Shown piece after piece: positions 1-7,771 of a stretch of 47,749 bases of DNA. Positions within the stretch are counted from its first letter, which is position 1, and each line of letters begins with the position of its first letter. The translations under genes were made by a program, and so were the position numbers. Source of the DNA: Candidatus Zhuqueibacterota bacterium. Its GTDB lineage: Bacteria; Zhuqueibacterota; Zhuqueibacteria; Oceanimicrobiales; Oceanimicrobiaceae. A model generated the notes under the pieces. The model was not told the origin of the DNA and searched no databases. It saw nothing but the letters and a program-made list of their open reading frames with translations. The DNA lies in assembly GCA_029262035.1 (NCBI GenBank), contig JAJDAE010000353.1:1-47749 (forward strand). Reading direction: 5' to 3'.

Positions 1-1298
1 ACACGCGACAGCTCATCCTCGGGAATACCGTAGCCGGTATCCTGCACAACAATAGCAATTTTGTTTTGATGTCTGGACAGTTCAATTTTAACAGAACCTT
101 TTTTAGGTGTGTAGTGCAATGCATTTTCAATTAAGTTAGACAACGCCCGTTCAATCATGCCGATATCACCAATTACCATGGGCAAGTCTTTAGGAAAATT
201 CATGAAGAAATTTATATTACGGCTCTCGGCCTTAGGTTTAAATTTCATAAACACATCCTGTGTGAGTTCGGTAATCGAGAATGGCTCAGGTTGCGGCTGC
301 ACTTGCTTGGCATCATACTTTGACAGTTCAAACAATTCCGCAACCAACTGGCTCAAACTGATGGAACTGTCATAAATAGTGTTTAGATACTTTTTCCGTT
401 CGGCAGCAGTCAGGGATTCATCTTTCATCAAAATGGTTTCGAGGTAACCCTGAATAGAAGCCAGCGGGCTGCGCAAATCGTGCGATACATTTGCAACCAA
501 TTCTCGTCTCTGTTTGTCCACTCGTTTAAGTTCATCCATATTGGCAACGATAGTATCAGCCATCTGATTAAACGCATTGGCAAGCTGTCCTATCTCATCT
601 TCAGACTCAACATCAATTCTCTGACTGTAATCTCCGGCTTCAAAATGTTTCACCGTTCGAGTCATTTTACGAAATTTTTTAGTCAGAAAACTAAAAGCCA
701 ATAGACCAACTATTGCGGTAAAAATTAGTGTAACCAAAATGCTTCTGCTCATCGTTTTAAAAATATAGCTCTCCCGGATCATCGATGATGCCGTATCATA
801 TTTTTCACCGCCCAGAATAATATACAAATAGCCATCAATCTCAGGGCCGATTTGCAGTCTTGAAGCAGAAAAAGGCTTCAACAAGCCGATATTACGTGGG
901 TCATCTCCAAGAATTGGCAGCTCAGCGCCTTCGGCTAAAAACTGATGAATAGGTTCCAAATTAATGTACTGCAACTTGACTTTCTTTTGAGGCTCAGCAA
1001 AAAAAGCCAGAACTTTGCCCTCATCGTCCATTAAATAAAATTCAATGCGCGGGTTCATTATCATCAGTTCGTGGATCAGATGTTCTATGCCATCCAGATC
1101 TATACTGTCGGTTAAGAATGGTTGGAAATTATTTGCAACATCTCTGGCGAGCTCTTCATTCAATGCTTGATCAGATTCTCGGACAAAAGCCATGGACGAA
1201 TTTACTGATAGCCAGATTTGAACCAAGCCCACACAAAACAGCAACACCAAAAAAACAATTGAAATTTTCAGGTAAAACTTATGCAAAAATGTTTTCAT
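1..1298 (-). CDS. Sensor histidine kinase, partial (C-terminus beyond window)
   Basis: My translation of the minus strand gives an open frame from an ATG at 1298 to the window edge (about 432 codons). It begins MKTFLHKFYLKISIVFLVLL, an N-terminal membrane segment, followed by an extracytoplasmic sensor region, a second membrane segment near 740-700, a HAMP-type stretch (EDEIGQLANAFNQMAD) and a HisKA H-box (VSHDLRSPLASIQGY). At the edge lies the ATPase G1 box (DTGYGIP). It is therefore a classical membrane kinase that autophosphorylates the H-box histidine and passes phosphate to a regulator. Its ATG overlaps the stop of the OmpR-type regulator gene (ATGA), so the two are co-translated and almost certainly partners. 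The signal sensed is unknown. Only the last part of the catalytic domain is missing, and this is due to the window end, not to gene damage. Confidence 0.93.
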   Translation of the reverse strand, partial: MKTFLHKFYLKISIVFLVLLFCVGLVQIWLSVNSSMAFVRESDQALNEELARDVANNFQPFLTDSIDLDGIEHLIHELMIMNPRIEFYLMDDEGKVLAFFAEPQKKVKLQYINLEPIHQFLAEGAELPILGDDPRNIGLLKPFSASRLQIGPEIDGYLYIILGGEKYDTASSMIRESYIFKTMSRSILVTLIFTAIVGLLAFSFLTKKFRKMTRTVKHFEAGDYSQRIDVESEDEIGQLANAFNQMADTIVANMDELKRVDKQRRELVANVSHDLRSPLASIQGYLETILMKDESLTAAERKKYLNTIYDSSISLSQLVAELFELSKYDAKQVQPQPEPFSITELTQDVFMKFKPKAESRNINFFMNFPKDLPMVIGDIGMIERALSNLIENALHYTPKKGSVKIELSRHQNKIAIVVQDTGYGIPEDELSR

Positions 1299-2017
1299 TC
1301 ATCAAATTCCTCAGGTTCGGCAAAACCATAACCAACACCCCAAATGGTTTTAATGAAACGACAATTTGCAGGATCTTTCTCTATTTTGCTGCGCAGTCTA
1401 TTTATATGAGAATTTACAGTATGCTCATAACCATCATAATTGTAGCCCCACACAATGTCGAGTAACTCTTGCCGGCTGTAAGCACGTCCCGGCCTCGAAG
1501 CAAAAAGAGCCAGTAAGTCAAACTCACGGGCAGTTAAATCAATATATTTACCATCAAGACTCACTTTTCTTTTTTCCGAATAAATAATCAGATCGCCAAA
1601 AACCAATTTTTCGTTGCTTGTTGGGGAGGGTTCATTTTTCTTCTTGTCTACCTCAATCCTGCGAAATATCGCTTTAATGCGCGCTACCAGTTCGCGGATA
1701 CTGAACGGTTTGGTCAAATAATCATCAGCGCCAAGCTCCAATCCCAGCACTTTATCTAACTCCTCAGATTTAGAAGTAAGCATCAAAATGGGTGTATAAT
1801 TATTATCCGCTCGGATCCTTTTACATACTTCAAAACCATCAAGTCCGGGCAGCATGATGTCTAATATAATAAGCTCATATTCCTGATTATTAAATTTTCT
1901 CAGCCCGGACAATCCATCTTTAGCCCAATCCATTTTGCAATCCATATCGGAAAGATGAATTTTTAACAACTCAACTATTTGAGTATCATCTTCAATAGTT
2001 AGAATTTTCTTCTGCAT
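1295..2017 (-). CDS. OmpR/PhoB-family response regulator
   Basis: 240 residues. The receiver domain occupies residues 1-120, with acidic pocket E9/D10/D11, phospho-acceptor D53 in LIILDIMLPGLDG and the conserved Lys in LTKPF. A winged-helix DNA-binding domain (about 140-235) ends in the typical WGVGYGF motif. The length is normal for the OmpR family. It is expected to be phosphorylated by the kinase encoded immediately downstream, whose start overlaps its stop by four bases, and then to bind DNA as a dimer. The regulon cannot be told from this window. The 84 bases upstream (2018-2101) are AT-rich and are the likely site of the operon promoter, but no clear hexamers were identified. Confidence 0.95.
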   Translation of the reverse strand: MQKKILTIEDDTQIVELLKIHLSDMDCKMDWAKDGLSGLRKFNNQEYELIILDIMLPGLDGFEVCKRIRADNNYTPILMLTSKSEELDKVLGLELGADDYLTKPFSIRELVARIKAIFRRIEVDKKKNEPSPTSNEKLVFGDLIIYSEKRKVSLDGKYIDLTAREFDLLALFASRPGRAYSRQELLDIVWGYNYDGYEHTVNSHINRLRSKIEKDPANCRFIKTIWGVGYGFAEPEEFDE

Positions 2018-2101
2018 TTTGTCTATTTCAATTTAAATTAGAAGGAAGGTAAGAAAAAATTATCACGAAAATATCACAAAACAAAATAAATCTCTAACTT
2101 T

Positions 2102-2809
2102 TCAATCAAGCTGAATCTTAATCCGCTTGTTCATTTTTCCTTTGCTTTTGTGTTCAACTACCTTGATGTGGCCGACTTCTCTGGTATTTGCGACATGGGT
2201 GCCGCCATCAGCCTGTAAGTCCAGACCAACAATTTCAATCGTTCGCACTTCTTCGATACCTTTTGGCAGTAGATTTATTTTCGTTCGAATGAGATCCGGA
2301 ATTTCAAAAGCCTCGGCTCTTGGGAGAACATTCACTTTTATCGATCGCTCTGCAGCTACTTCTTTATTGATCAAACTTTCAATTTTTTCAGCAAAATCAG
2401 AAGACATGGATTCAAGCTCAAAATCGAGGCGTCCGGTGCACGGTTCCATATTACCGCCGGTAACCTGTGCCCCGAAATCACGCCAGATAACACCGCATAA
2501 AATATGCAGCGCCGTATGGGTGCGCATTAACCGGTAGCGCCGCTCCCAATTGATTTTGCATTTCACAAACTGCCCGACCTCCGGCAGAGGGCCATCGACC
2601 CAGTGCAAAACATTTTCACCGCTGCGTTTCACTTTGGCAATACGGGCAACATAGCCATGAAACAGCAGTTTCCCTTCATCCGCAGGTTGACCGCCGCCGC
2701 CGGGATAGAAAACGGTTTTCTCCAAAATTAAAGCGTCATCTTCAATTGCAACGACTTTCGCTTTGACTTCTTTTAAGTAGCTATCTGTGTGAAATAGAGA
2801 TTCGGTCAT
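2102..2809 (-). CDS. AlaX-type alanyl-tRNA editing protein
   Basis: About 235 residues, matching the free-standing AlaRS editing domain (AlaX, tRNA_SAD superfamily), which hydrolyses Ser- or Gly-tRNA(Ala) in trans. The N-terminal part has the glycine-rich PGGGGQPADEG loop. The zinc-site motif HTALH is present. The second zinc motif reads ADGGTHV, with Asp where AlaRS has Cys in CGGTH; I believe this change occurs in other AlaX proteins but could not check. The frame is open to an ATG at 2833. I prefer the ATG at 2809 because the protein then begins MTESLFHTDSYLKEV, like family members, and an AGG lies nine bases upstream. It appears monocistronic. Confidence 0.88.
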   Translation of the reverse strand: MTESLFHTDSYLKEVKAKVVAIEDDALILEKTVFYPGGGGQPADEGKLLFHGYVARIAKVKRSGENVLHWVDGPLPEVGQFVKCKINWERRYRLMRTHTALHILCGVIWRDFGAQVTGGNMEPCTGRLDFELESMSSDFAEKIESLINKEVAAERSIKVNVLPRAEAFEIPDLIRTKINLLPKGIEEVRTIEIVGLDLQADGGTHVANTREVGHIKVVEHKSKGKMNKRIKIQLD

Positions 2810-2950
2810 TTTAAATAGCCTGGGATTATTCATAGCTTTGAAGCGGTCAGCTTTTTTTAAGTACCTGATTATGAATATCAGGCGCAGAAGTGACTTTCTT
2901 TATACTATTTTTTAAAACTGAAAGCTGACTACTGAAAGCCGATGGTTTCA

Positions 2951-3006
2951 TTCTCTTACTCTCTTCCCTCTTCTCTCTTCTCTCATCCCTCTTCTCTCTT
3001 CCCTTT
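2951..3006. repeat. Polypyrimidine/polypurine tract with a 15-bp direct repeat
   Basis: 56 bases contain only C and T on the plus strand except for A at 2958 and 2985. Within it CCCTCTTCTCTCTTC occurs twice, at 2966-2980 and 2987-3001, 21 bases apart. It lies between the AlaX gene and the 3' end of the minus-strand lipoprotein gene (stop at 3048). Mirror-like polypurine tracts can form triplex DNA and change length by slippage. No coding or terminator role is evident. Confidence 0.75.
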
Positions 3007-3047
3007 ACATCTTTCCGATTTGGTCTCTCGATTTGTGAATTACCAAG

Positions 3048-3683
3048 TCAGTGCGATTTAGCGTATCCCTTTTCACCTGCATAAATTGCAACCGGCAACG
3101 TATTTTCGGCAGGTGGAATCGGGCAATTGTAGGTAGTTTTACCGTAGGCACAAAGTGGGTTGTAGGCCTCATTGAAGTCAATAACATAGTAACCGGATTC
3201 ATTTTCCTGCAGATCGATATAGCGGCCACCGCCATAAGTTTCATCTCCGGAGGTCGCATCTCTAAATGGAATAAAAATATGCCCCGGATATTTGTCTTGA
3301 ATATCCAAAATTTTGTAAGCATACAGCTTACATTCTACCCCGTCGAGATCAAATTCAAAGAAACCGGTACGTTCAGTGTCACGTTCGACTCCCCGGCTGG
3401 TTATAATTTTGAATACATCCGGCTTCTCAAAGGCTTTCAACGACAACTGCATTCGGTATTTGGAATCAACAGGGTAATATTTCAAGGCGGTAAAGGCAGG
3501 AATATTTTCAGCAGGAATCGGGGAATCCTTGCCACCTGTTTTAAAACTAATATCTTTTTGCTGCCTCTGGTCGATGATTCCGGCTTTTAAAATTTCATTT
3601 TCAGCAGGGGTGGTCTCGGGTACTTTTTCTTCACATGAAAGAAAAAGTAAAATTGGTAATGCACAAAATGATAATTTTAGCAT
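3048..3683 (-). CDS. DUF1684-like lipoprotein
   Basis: 211 residues. The N-terminus MLKLSFCALPILLFLSCEEK is a lipoprotein signal peptide with lipobox LFLSC, so the mature protein should be anchored through its Cys. The C-terminal two thirds resemble the DUF1684 family: a region around ERTGFFEFDLDG, FIPFRDATSGDETYGGGRY, YVIDFNEAYNPLC and NCPIPPAEN, which is the usual conserved order. The biochemical function of this family is not established to my knowledge. It lies 35 bases downstream of queC on the same strand and might be read from the same transcript, but nothing else links it to queuosine synthesis. Confidence 0.8.
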   Translation of the reverse strand: MLKLSFCALPILLFLSCEEKVPETTPAENEILKAGIIDQRQQKDISFKTGGKDSPIPAENIPAFTALKYYPVDSKYRMQLSLKAFEKPDVFKIITSRGVERDTERTGFFEFDLDGVECKLYAYKILDIQDKYPGHIFIPFRDATSGDETYGGGRYIDLQENESGYYVIDFNEAYNPLCAYGKTTYNCPIPPAENTLPVAIYAGEKGYAKSH

Positions 3684-3718
3684 AATTCAGGTTACCCTCA
3701 TTATAATTTTCACGTCAA

Positions 3719-4405
3719 TTATTGATAAAATGGTCTGGTCTCATACTGAATCGGGTCTTCCACATTCATTTCCTGAAAACCGCGCAAACGAAAAGCGCAG
3801 CTATCGCAGACACCGCACGCCTTATCATTGTTTTGATAACATGACCAGGTTAACTCAAATGGCACACCCAGCTCCACACCCTTTTGAACAATCTCAGATT
3901 TCTTCATTGCAATAATGGGTGTAACTATTTTAATTTTTGTAGAAGGTTTGGTGCCAGCGTCAATGGCTTGTCCAAATGCATCATAAAACTCACGGCGGCA
4001 ATCAGGGTAACCGGAGCTATCTTCATCTACTGCGCCCACAAATATTTTATTTGCAGCAATAACCTCTGCCCAACTCGTTGCAATTACCAGAAAATTAGCA
4101 TTTCTAAAAGGCACATAAGACGAAGGGGTTTCCTCGCTTTCAAGGTTGGCTTTGCTAACAGCCAATTTTTTGTCGGTTAAACTTGAACCACCAATTTGAG
4201 CGAGATGTTTTATATCCACAATCAGCCGTTTATCTATTTTGTAATGGTCGCATAAATCGTTGAATGACTTCAGTTCCCGTTCTAAAGTTCGTTGACCGTA
4301 ATTCAAGTGTAAGGCAGCAAGCTCATAATTCTGGGCTGCTATTCCGGTGGTTACAGCACTATCCAGGCCGCCGCTCATCAAAACAATTGCTAACTCACGC
4401 GCCAT
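3719..4405 (-). CDS. queC: 7-cyano-7-deazaguanine synthase
   Basis: 228 residues, the usual QueC length. The N-terminal PP-loop motif SGGLDS (residues 11-16) binds ATP. The C-terminal zinc cluster is visible as CYQNNDKACGVCDSC. QueC converts 7-carboxy-7-deazaguanine with ammonia and ATP to preQ0 in the cytoplasm. The gene starts one base after the queF stop, so the two steps preQ0 formation and preQ0 reduction are translationally coupled. The queD and queE steps are not in this window. Confidence 0.97.
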   Translation of the reverse strand: MARELAIVLMSGGLDSAVTTGIAAQNYELAALHLNYGQRTLERELKSFNDLCDHYKIDKRLIVDIKHLAQIGGSSLTDKKLAVSKANLESEETPSSYVPFRNANFLVIATSWAEVIAANKIFVGAVDEDSSGYPDCRREFYDAFGQAIDAGTKPSTKIKIVTPIIAMKKSEIVQKGVELGVPFELTWSCYQNNDKACGVCDSCAFRLRGFQEMNVEDPIQYETRPFYQ

Positions 4406-4406
4406 G

Positions 4407-4748
4407 TCACGCCCTTTTATAAACAGCTTTAATTGTAGAAGTTATTCCGCCGCGCGCGGTAAATGCACCAACCACCTCCATGCTTCTCGGTTGACAGGCT
4501 TCTACCAAATCATCCAGAATCTGATTGGTCACCGCTTCATAAAAGATGCCTTTATCCCGAAACTCAAGAAAATAATACTTCAACGCTTTTAGCTCCAGGC
4601 ACTTTTTATCAGGCACGTAATTGACGGTGAAAGTCCCATAGTCCGGTAAACCGGTCATGGGGCAAACTGAAGTATATTCAGGATTTACAATGGTGATTGT
4701 ATAATCGCGATCAGGGTATTTATTTTTAAATGTTTCCAGTCTTTCCAT
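4407..4748 (-). CDS. queF: NADPH-dependent preQ0 reductase, short unimodular form
   Basis: 113 residues, the short (YkvM-like) QueF type. The nucleophilic Cys lies in TSVCPMTGLPDYG, which forms the thioimide with the preQ0 nitrile. The QueF signature ELKALKYYFLEFRDKG follows, and the C-terminal AFTARGGI is typical. It reduces preQ0 to preQ1 for queuosine in tRNA. An AGGAG ribosome-binding site lies seven bases upstream of the ATG. It is the first gene of a queF-queC pair. I looked for a preQ1 riboswitch in the 85 bases upstream and saw none. Confidence 0.97.
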   Translation of the reverse strand: MERLETFKNKYPDRDYTITIVNPEYTSVCPMTGLPDYGTFTVNYVPDKKCLELKALKYYFLEFRDKGIFYEAVTNQILDDLVEACQPRSMEVVGAFTARGGITSTIKAVYKRA

Positions 4749-4833
4749 TAAAAACTCCTAATTCTAAGCTTGGGAAAATAAAACACCCACGACGGAAAAA
4801 GCAAGGGATATTTTGTGAATTTATAAACTGAAA

Positions 4834-6657
4834 TTAATTACTTGAAGGAAAATACCGAAGTGAACTGGTTTTAATTGCTTCTTTCATTGAATCAGGCGCC
4901 GCCTCTGCCAGGAAATCCATAACTCCCTCAACAATTGCTCCGGCCATTGCCTGCTTAAACTCTTTGCTTAACAAGAGCATTTCATCTTCGGGATGCGTGA
5001 GGAATGCAGCTTCAACCAATACCGAGAGAAAATTTGTTTGCCGGGTAACCACAAATGGTGCGTAACGGGTTTTGTGCGAGTTAAGGCCAATACCGGTCAT
5101 GCGCTTGTAGATAGACTTTGCAAGTTTATACGATTGGGGGTGACTGTAGTAAACGCTGGTACCTTTAAATTTCATTGGATCAACGTTTATCGGAATTGAA
5201 TTATTATGAATGGAAACGAAGATATCAGTATTTGTCATTTGCGCAATTCGCACACGGTCCGATAAGGAAAGCGTAGTATTTGAGTTGCGCGTTAAAATCA
5301 CTCGAGCGCCGTGAGAAGTCAGCAGTTTGGAGACCTCAAGCGCAATTTCGAGATTCGCATCTTCCTCTCTCATTCCTGTGGGACTAACACCACCCAGGTA
5401 TTCCCCACCATGACCTGGGTCTACACAAAGCGTTAACCCGGCCAATGGCAAACCATAATTTCCATTGAAAATTGGTGCTTTTTTAATTTTTAGTTTGAAA
5501 ACTTTGTCCTCATAACCAGCCTCATATCCCCAGGAATGCTCCTGTTCCAACTGCACCTTCAATACCAGAATAGCGCCATTTTTTTGCCTGGAACTTACTT
5601 TTTTAATGAAAGCGCTTTCCGGTTGTGGCATCACCCAATTTGCTGCCCGGACAGATCGGTAAAAGGACACTTCCAAAGTTCTCCTTCTGGTGTTCTCCTT
5701 AACCTCAAAAGGAACAAGTCCCGAAACTTCAAATTCAAAATTTACATGAGTTTCATCCTCAGAGAATTGCATACCGCCAATAGATGAGTAGGGATATTTT
5801 TCTCCCGGTAAAACCGTAATATTTCTCTGGTGAATAAAATACTCTTTACGCTTTGCATACTGCACTTTAAAATAGTTATCGTACTTCCCTGTAATTCTCA
5901 TTTTTAAACCGGGCGGCAATGTGTACAAAATTTTCCCGGCAGGCCTTTTTCGAATTAAGTTTATTGAATCATTTGTGACGCCAACTAAAATCGTGTGCGG
6001 GCTGAGAATTTTTAATTGTCCCGGAGCTGTAAATTTAAAAGAATGCCCATCCTTGCCTTGAAAGTTATAAAACAGAGGTTGGGAATCCATAATTTCTGAA
6101 CGAGGCGCTTTTAACTTTATCTGATAAAACCCCGTTTTGCCACCATTCCGGTAACTAGGGACTTCCGGAACTTCCACGCTTTCTGCCATACCCGGAATTG
6201 ATAGAAAGGCTGTCCCATTGGGGCTTCCCCAAAAACCGGCATGGAATTTTTCTCCCTGGCTCACCCATAAATCGGATAATGGGAAAACGCTGTTATGTTC
6301 AACCGAGGTTGGGATTTCGGGGTACTCAAAAGGGCTGTATTTATGAAAAACTCTGACCGTGTCGTTGATAACACCATGGCGATCAAGAATACGGAAAATC
6401 AGGGAATTCCAGCCTTCTTCGATTTTTGCAATGCCCACAAAAGCGCCAGTTGGGTAAACTTTCAAACGCTTGCCATTAAACCAGATATTTGCATCGGGTA
6501 GGCATGACCCAGAAAACCTGACTTGCCCAAAGTTCAAAGTATCCCCGGACTGTGGAAACACAATGTTTAAGCAAGAAGCGTCATGCAATGTTTTACTACC
6601 TGCGGCAAGCGCAACCCAAGTCGACAGACTAAAGATAATTAAAAGTAGTTTTTTCAT
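4834..6657 (-). CDS. N-acetylmuramoyl-L-alanine amidase (AmiC/Amidase_3) with SH3-like and AMIN-like regions
   Basis: 607 residues. A Sec signal peptide (MKKLLLIIFSLSTWVALAAG) directs it to the periplasm. The catalytic Amidase_3 domain occupies about 405-590, with the zinc-binding His of VDPGHGG, Glu of MREEDAN, His of SIHNN and catalytic Glu of VEAAFL all present. Before it lie a possible bacterial SH3-like segment (about 220-285) and a beta-rich AMIN-like segment (about 300-395); the N-terminal 200 residues are unassigned. The enzyme cleaves the amide between MurNAc and the stem peptide during cell separation. The ectodomain is much larger than in E. coli AmiC. Denuded glycans made by such amidases are the ligands of SPOR domains, one of which is encoded at 45716-47662. 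Confidence 0.93.
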   Translation of the reverse strand: MKKLLLIIFSLSTWVALAAGSKTLHDASCLNIVFPQSGDTLNFGQVRFSGSCLPDANIWFNGKRLKVYPTGAFVGIAKIEEGWNSLIFRILDRHGVINDTVRVFHKYSPFEYPEIPTSVEHNSVFPLSDLWVSQGEKFHAGFWGSPNGTAFLSIPGMAESVEVPEVPSYRNGGKTGFYQIKLKAPRSEIMDSQPLFYNFQGKDGHSFKFTAPGQLKILSPHTILVGVTNDSINLIRKRPAGKILYTLPPGLKMRITGKYDNYFKVQYAKRKEYFIHQRNITVLPGEKYPYSSIGGMQFSEDETHVNFEFEVSGLVPFEVKENTRRRTLEVSFYRSVRAANWVMPQPESAFIKKVSSRQKNGAILVLKVQLEQEHSWGYEAGYEDKVFKLKIKKAPIFNGNYGLPLAGLTLCVDPGHGGEYLGGVSPTGMREEDANLEIALEVSKLLTSHGARVILTRNSNTTLSLSDRVRIAQMTNTDIFVSIHNNSIPINVDPMKFKGTSVYYSHPQSYKLAKSIYKRMTGIGLNSHKTRYAPFVVTRQTNFLSVLVEAAFLTHPEDEMLLLSKEFKQAMAGAIVEGVMDFLAEAAPDSMKEAIKTSSLRYFPSSN

Positions 6658-6735
6658 TTATATTAATTTGAGCCAATCTATATTTCTTACTATATCTCTT
6701 ATCGAACGGAATTGAGTTAAATTCAAGGTAGTTTC

Positions 6736-6766
6736 AAAAAAAATCCCCGGGATAATTCCCGGGGAT
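6736..6766 (-). terminator. Strong Rho-independent terminator
   Basis: A perfect 10-bp inverted repeat (ATCCCCGGGA, loop TAAT, TCCCGGGGAT, 6743-6766) is followed on the minus strand by eight T residues (A tract at 6736-6743). It lies 79 bases upstream of the amidase start and about 250 bases beyond the terminator of the HAD gene. It therefore must end a short transcript that starts in 6767-7013, or act as an attenuator in a long amidase leader. Confidence 0.85.
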
Positions 6767-7013
6767 ATCGAGGAGGAAGGGTAAAAATAGGAGGTTACCA
6801 ATTATTACCTTCCAGGGCTTTCAAATATTCTAACAAAAGTAAAAGCCATTATCTTCCAGGAAAATCAACTTTTTTTAATTTTTTTTAACAAACTAAATTT
6901 TTTAGAGGGCCTCCCGATTAAATAAATGTATTTAGAAAAGAACCAAGTACCTTCTTATCTAAATCAGGAACAGATTTGCAAAGACACGGATGTCAAAGAT
7001 AATTGGTACAATT

Positions 7014-7040
7014 AAAAGCGGCTCATAACGGGCCGCTTTA
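7014..7040 (-). terminator. Rho-independent terminator after the HAD phosphatase gene
   Basis: An 8-bp stem (AAAGCGGC at 7015-7022 paired with GCCGCTTT at 7032-7039, 9-nt loop) starts ten bases beyond the stop codon. On the minus strand it is followed by TTTTAATTG. It could also work on the plus strand, where TATTTTTT follows. Confidence 0.85.
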
Positions 7041-7049
7041 TTTTTTCCC

Positions 7050-7736
7050 TCAATCCAAAATCTCAATAAACATTTCAGGCTCGGCAAAATTTTCGAACAT
7101 ATAATCCGGCTCAGTTTTTTTTAATTGGTCCACTGAAAAATAGCCGGTTGCCACGGCCACACTTTTGGCGCCATAAGGTCTGGTGCACTCGACATCTTTA
7201 GGCGTATCGCCAATAACGTAAACATTTTTTGGTTGGATGGGCTTACCTTTTATTTGCGAAAATCTTTTTGCTGCAATTGGCGGCAGTTCGTTGCGTACCC
7301 AGGCATCATCCGCATAAGCGCCAAATTCGAAAAAATGCCACAAATCAAAATGTTGTAATTTTGTGCGAGCGCCCTGCTCCCAGTTCCCGGTTAATAAAGC
7401 TAAGGTGATATCGTCTCTTTCCTGCAACTTGGGCAGAAGCTTCAAAATACCCGGTTTAATTTCCTGACTTTTATCAGGTTTAATTATTTCTTTGACCAGA
7501 TGTTTGAGGTAAGAATTTTTAAATTCATCTTGTTTTTGCTGGTTCCACTCCCCCTCAACCTGGCTAAGCGCTTCACGAAAAATACCACCATCTGTATTGC
7601 CGGCAAAACTCACATTCTTCATTGCAGTGTGTCCATTCCCGAGAATTTCTTCAAAAGCCAGACTCATTGCCCGGCGGCCGCAGCCACCTGTTTGAATGAG
7701 GGTTAAATCTACATCAAATAACAATAATTTTGTCAT
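7050..7736 (-). CDS. HAD-superfamily hydrolase, phosphoglycolate phosphatase-like
   Basis: 228 residues. HAD motif I is at the N-terminus (LLFDVDLTL, nucleophile Asp and second Asp), motif II is in LLTGNWEQGARTKL, and motifs III/IV lie in IGDTPKDVECTRPYGAKSVAVATGY. A helical cap (about 20-85) includes GNTDGGIF, typical of Gph-like members. A small phosphorylated metabolite is the expected substrate, but the exact one cannot be assigned. An AGGA ribosome-binding site precedes the ATG. The gene lies 35 bases downstream of the MFS transporter gene on the same strand and has its own terminator. Confidence 0.9.
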   Translation of the reverse strand: MTKLLLFDVDLTLIQTGGCGRRAMSLAFEEILGNGHTAMKNVSFAGNTDGGIFREALSQVEGEWNQQKQDEFKNSYLKHLVKEIIKPDKSQEIKPGILKLLPKLQERDDITLALLTGNWEQGARTKLQHFDLWHFFEFGAYADDAWVRNELPPIAAKRFSQIKGKPIQPKNVYVIGDTPKDVECTRPYGAKSVAVATGYFSVDQLKKTEPDYMFENFAEPEMFIEILD

Positions 7737-7771
7737 AGCTTCCTGAACTTCCCGTTATAATTTAACACTTA

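Larger units (their letters stand above)
6658..7049. other. 392-bp intergenic region with two minus-strand terminators
   Basis: This gap between the amidase and the HAD phosphatase genes holds two intrinsic terminators reading on the minus strand (6736-6766 and 7014-7040). The 247 bases between them carry no convincing ORF. They contain A/T runs (6870-6903), two TTCCAGG repeats (6830-6836 and 6854-6860), and GGAGG-like purine runs at 6770-6794 on the plus strand without a suitable start codon. A short untranslated RNA or an amidase leader is possible. Confidence 0.6.

Noticed and set aside
2127-2537. 136-codon plus-strand open frame opposite the AlaX gene
   Set aside because: It is antisense to a well-recognised conserved coding region and has low-complexity, Ser/Ile-rich composition typical of a shadow frame.
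2864-2882. Hairpin CCTGAT-N7-ATCAGG upstream of the AlaX gene, considered as terminator
   Set aside because: The stem is short and no T run follows on either strand in the right place, so it does not look like an intrinsic terminator.
4749-4833. Possible preQ1 riboswitch upstream of queF
   Set aside because: The conserved preQ1-I loop and tail (CUA-rich loop, A-rich 3' tail with ACUAA and GG) were not found; only an AGGAG ribosome-binding site is clear.
6805-6849. 14-codon minus-strand open frame (MAFTFVRIFESPGR) before the strong terminator
   Set aside because: It is too short to judge, its upstream GGAAGA is weak, and nothing in composition or context supports translation. It stays only as a possible leader peptide.
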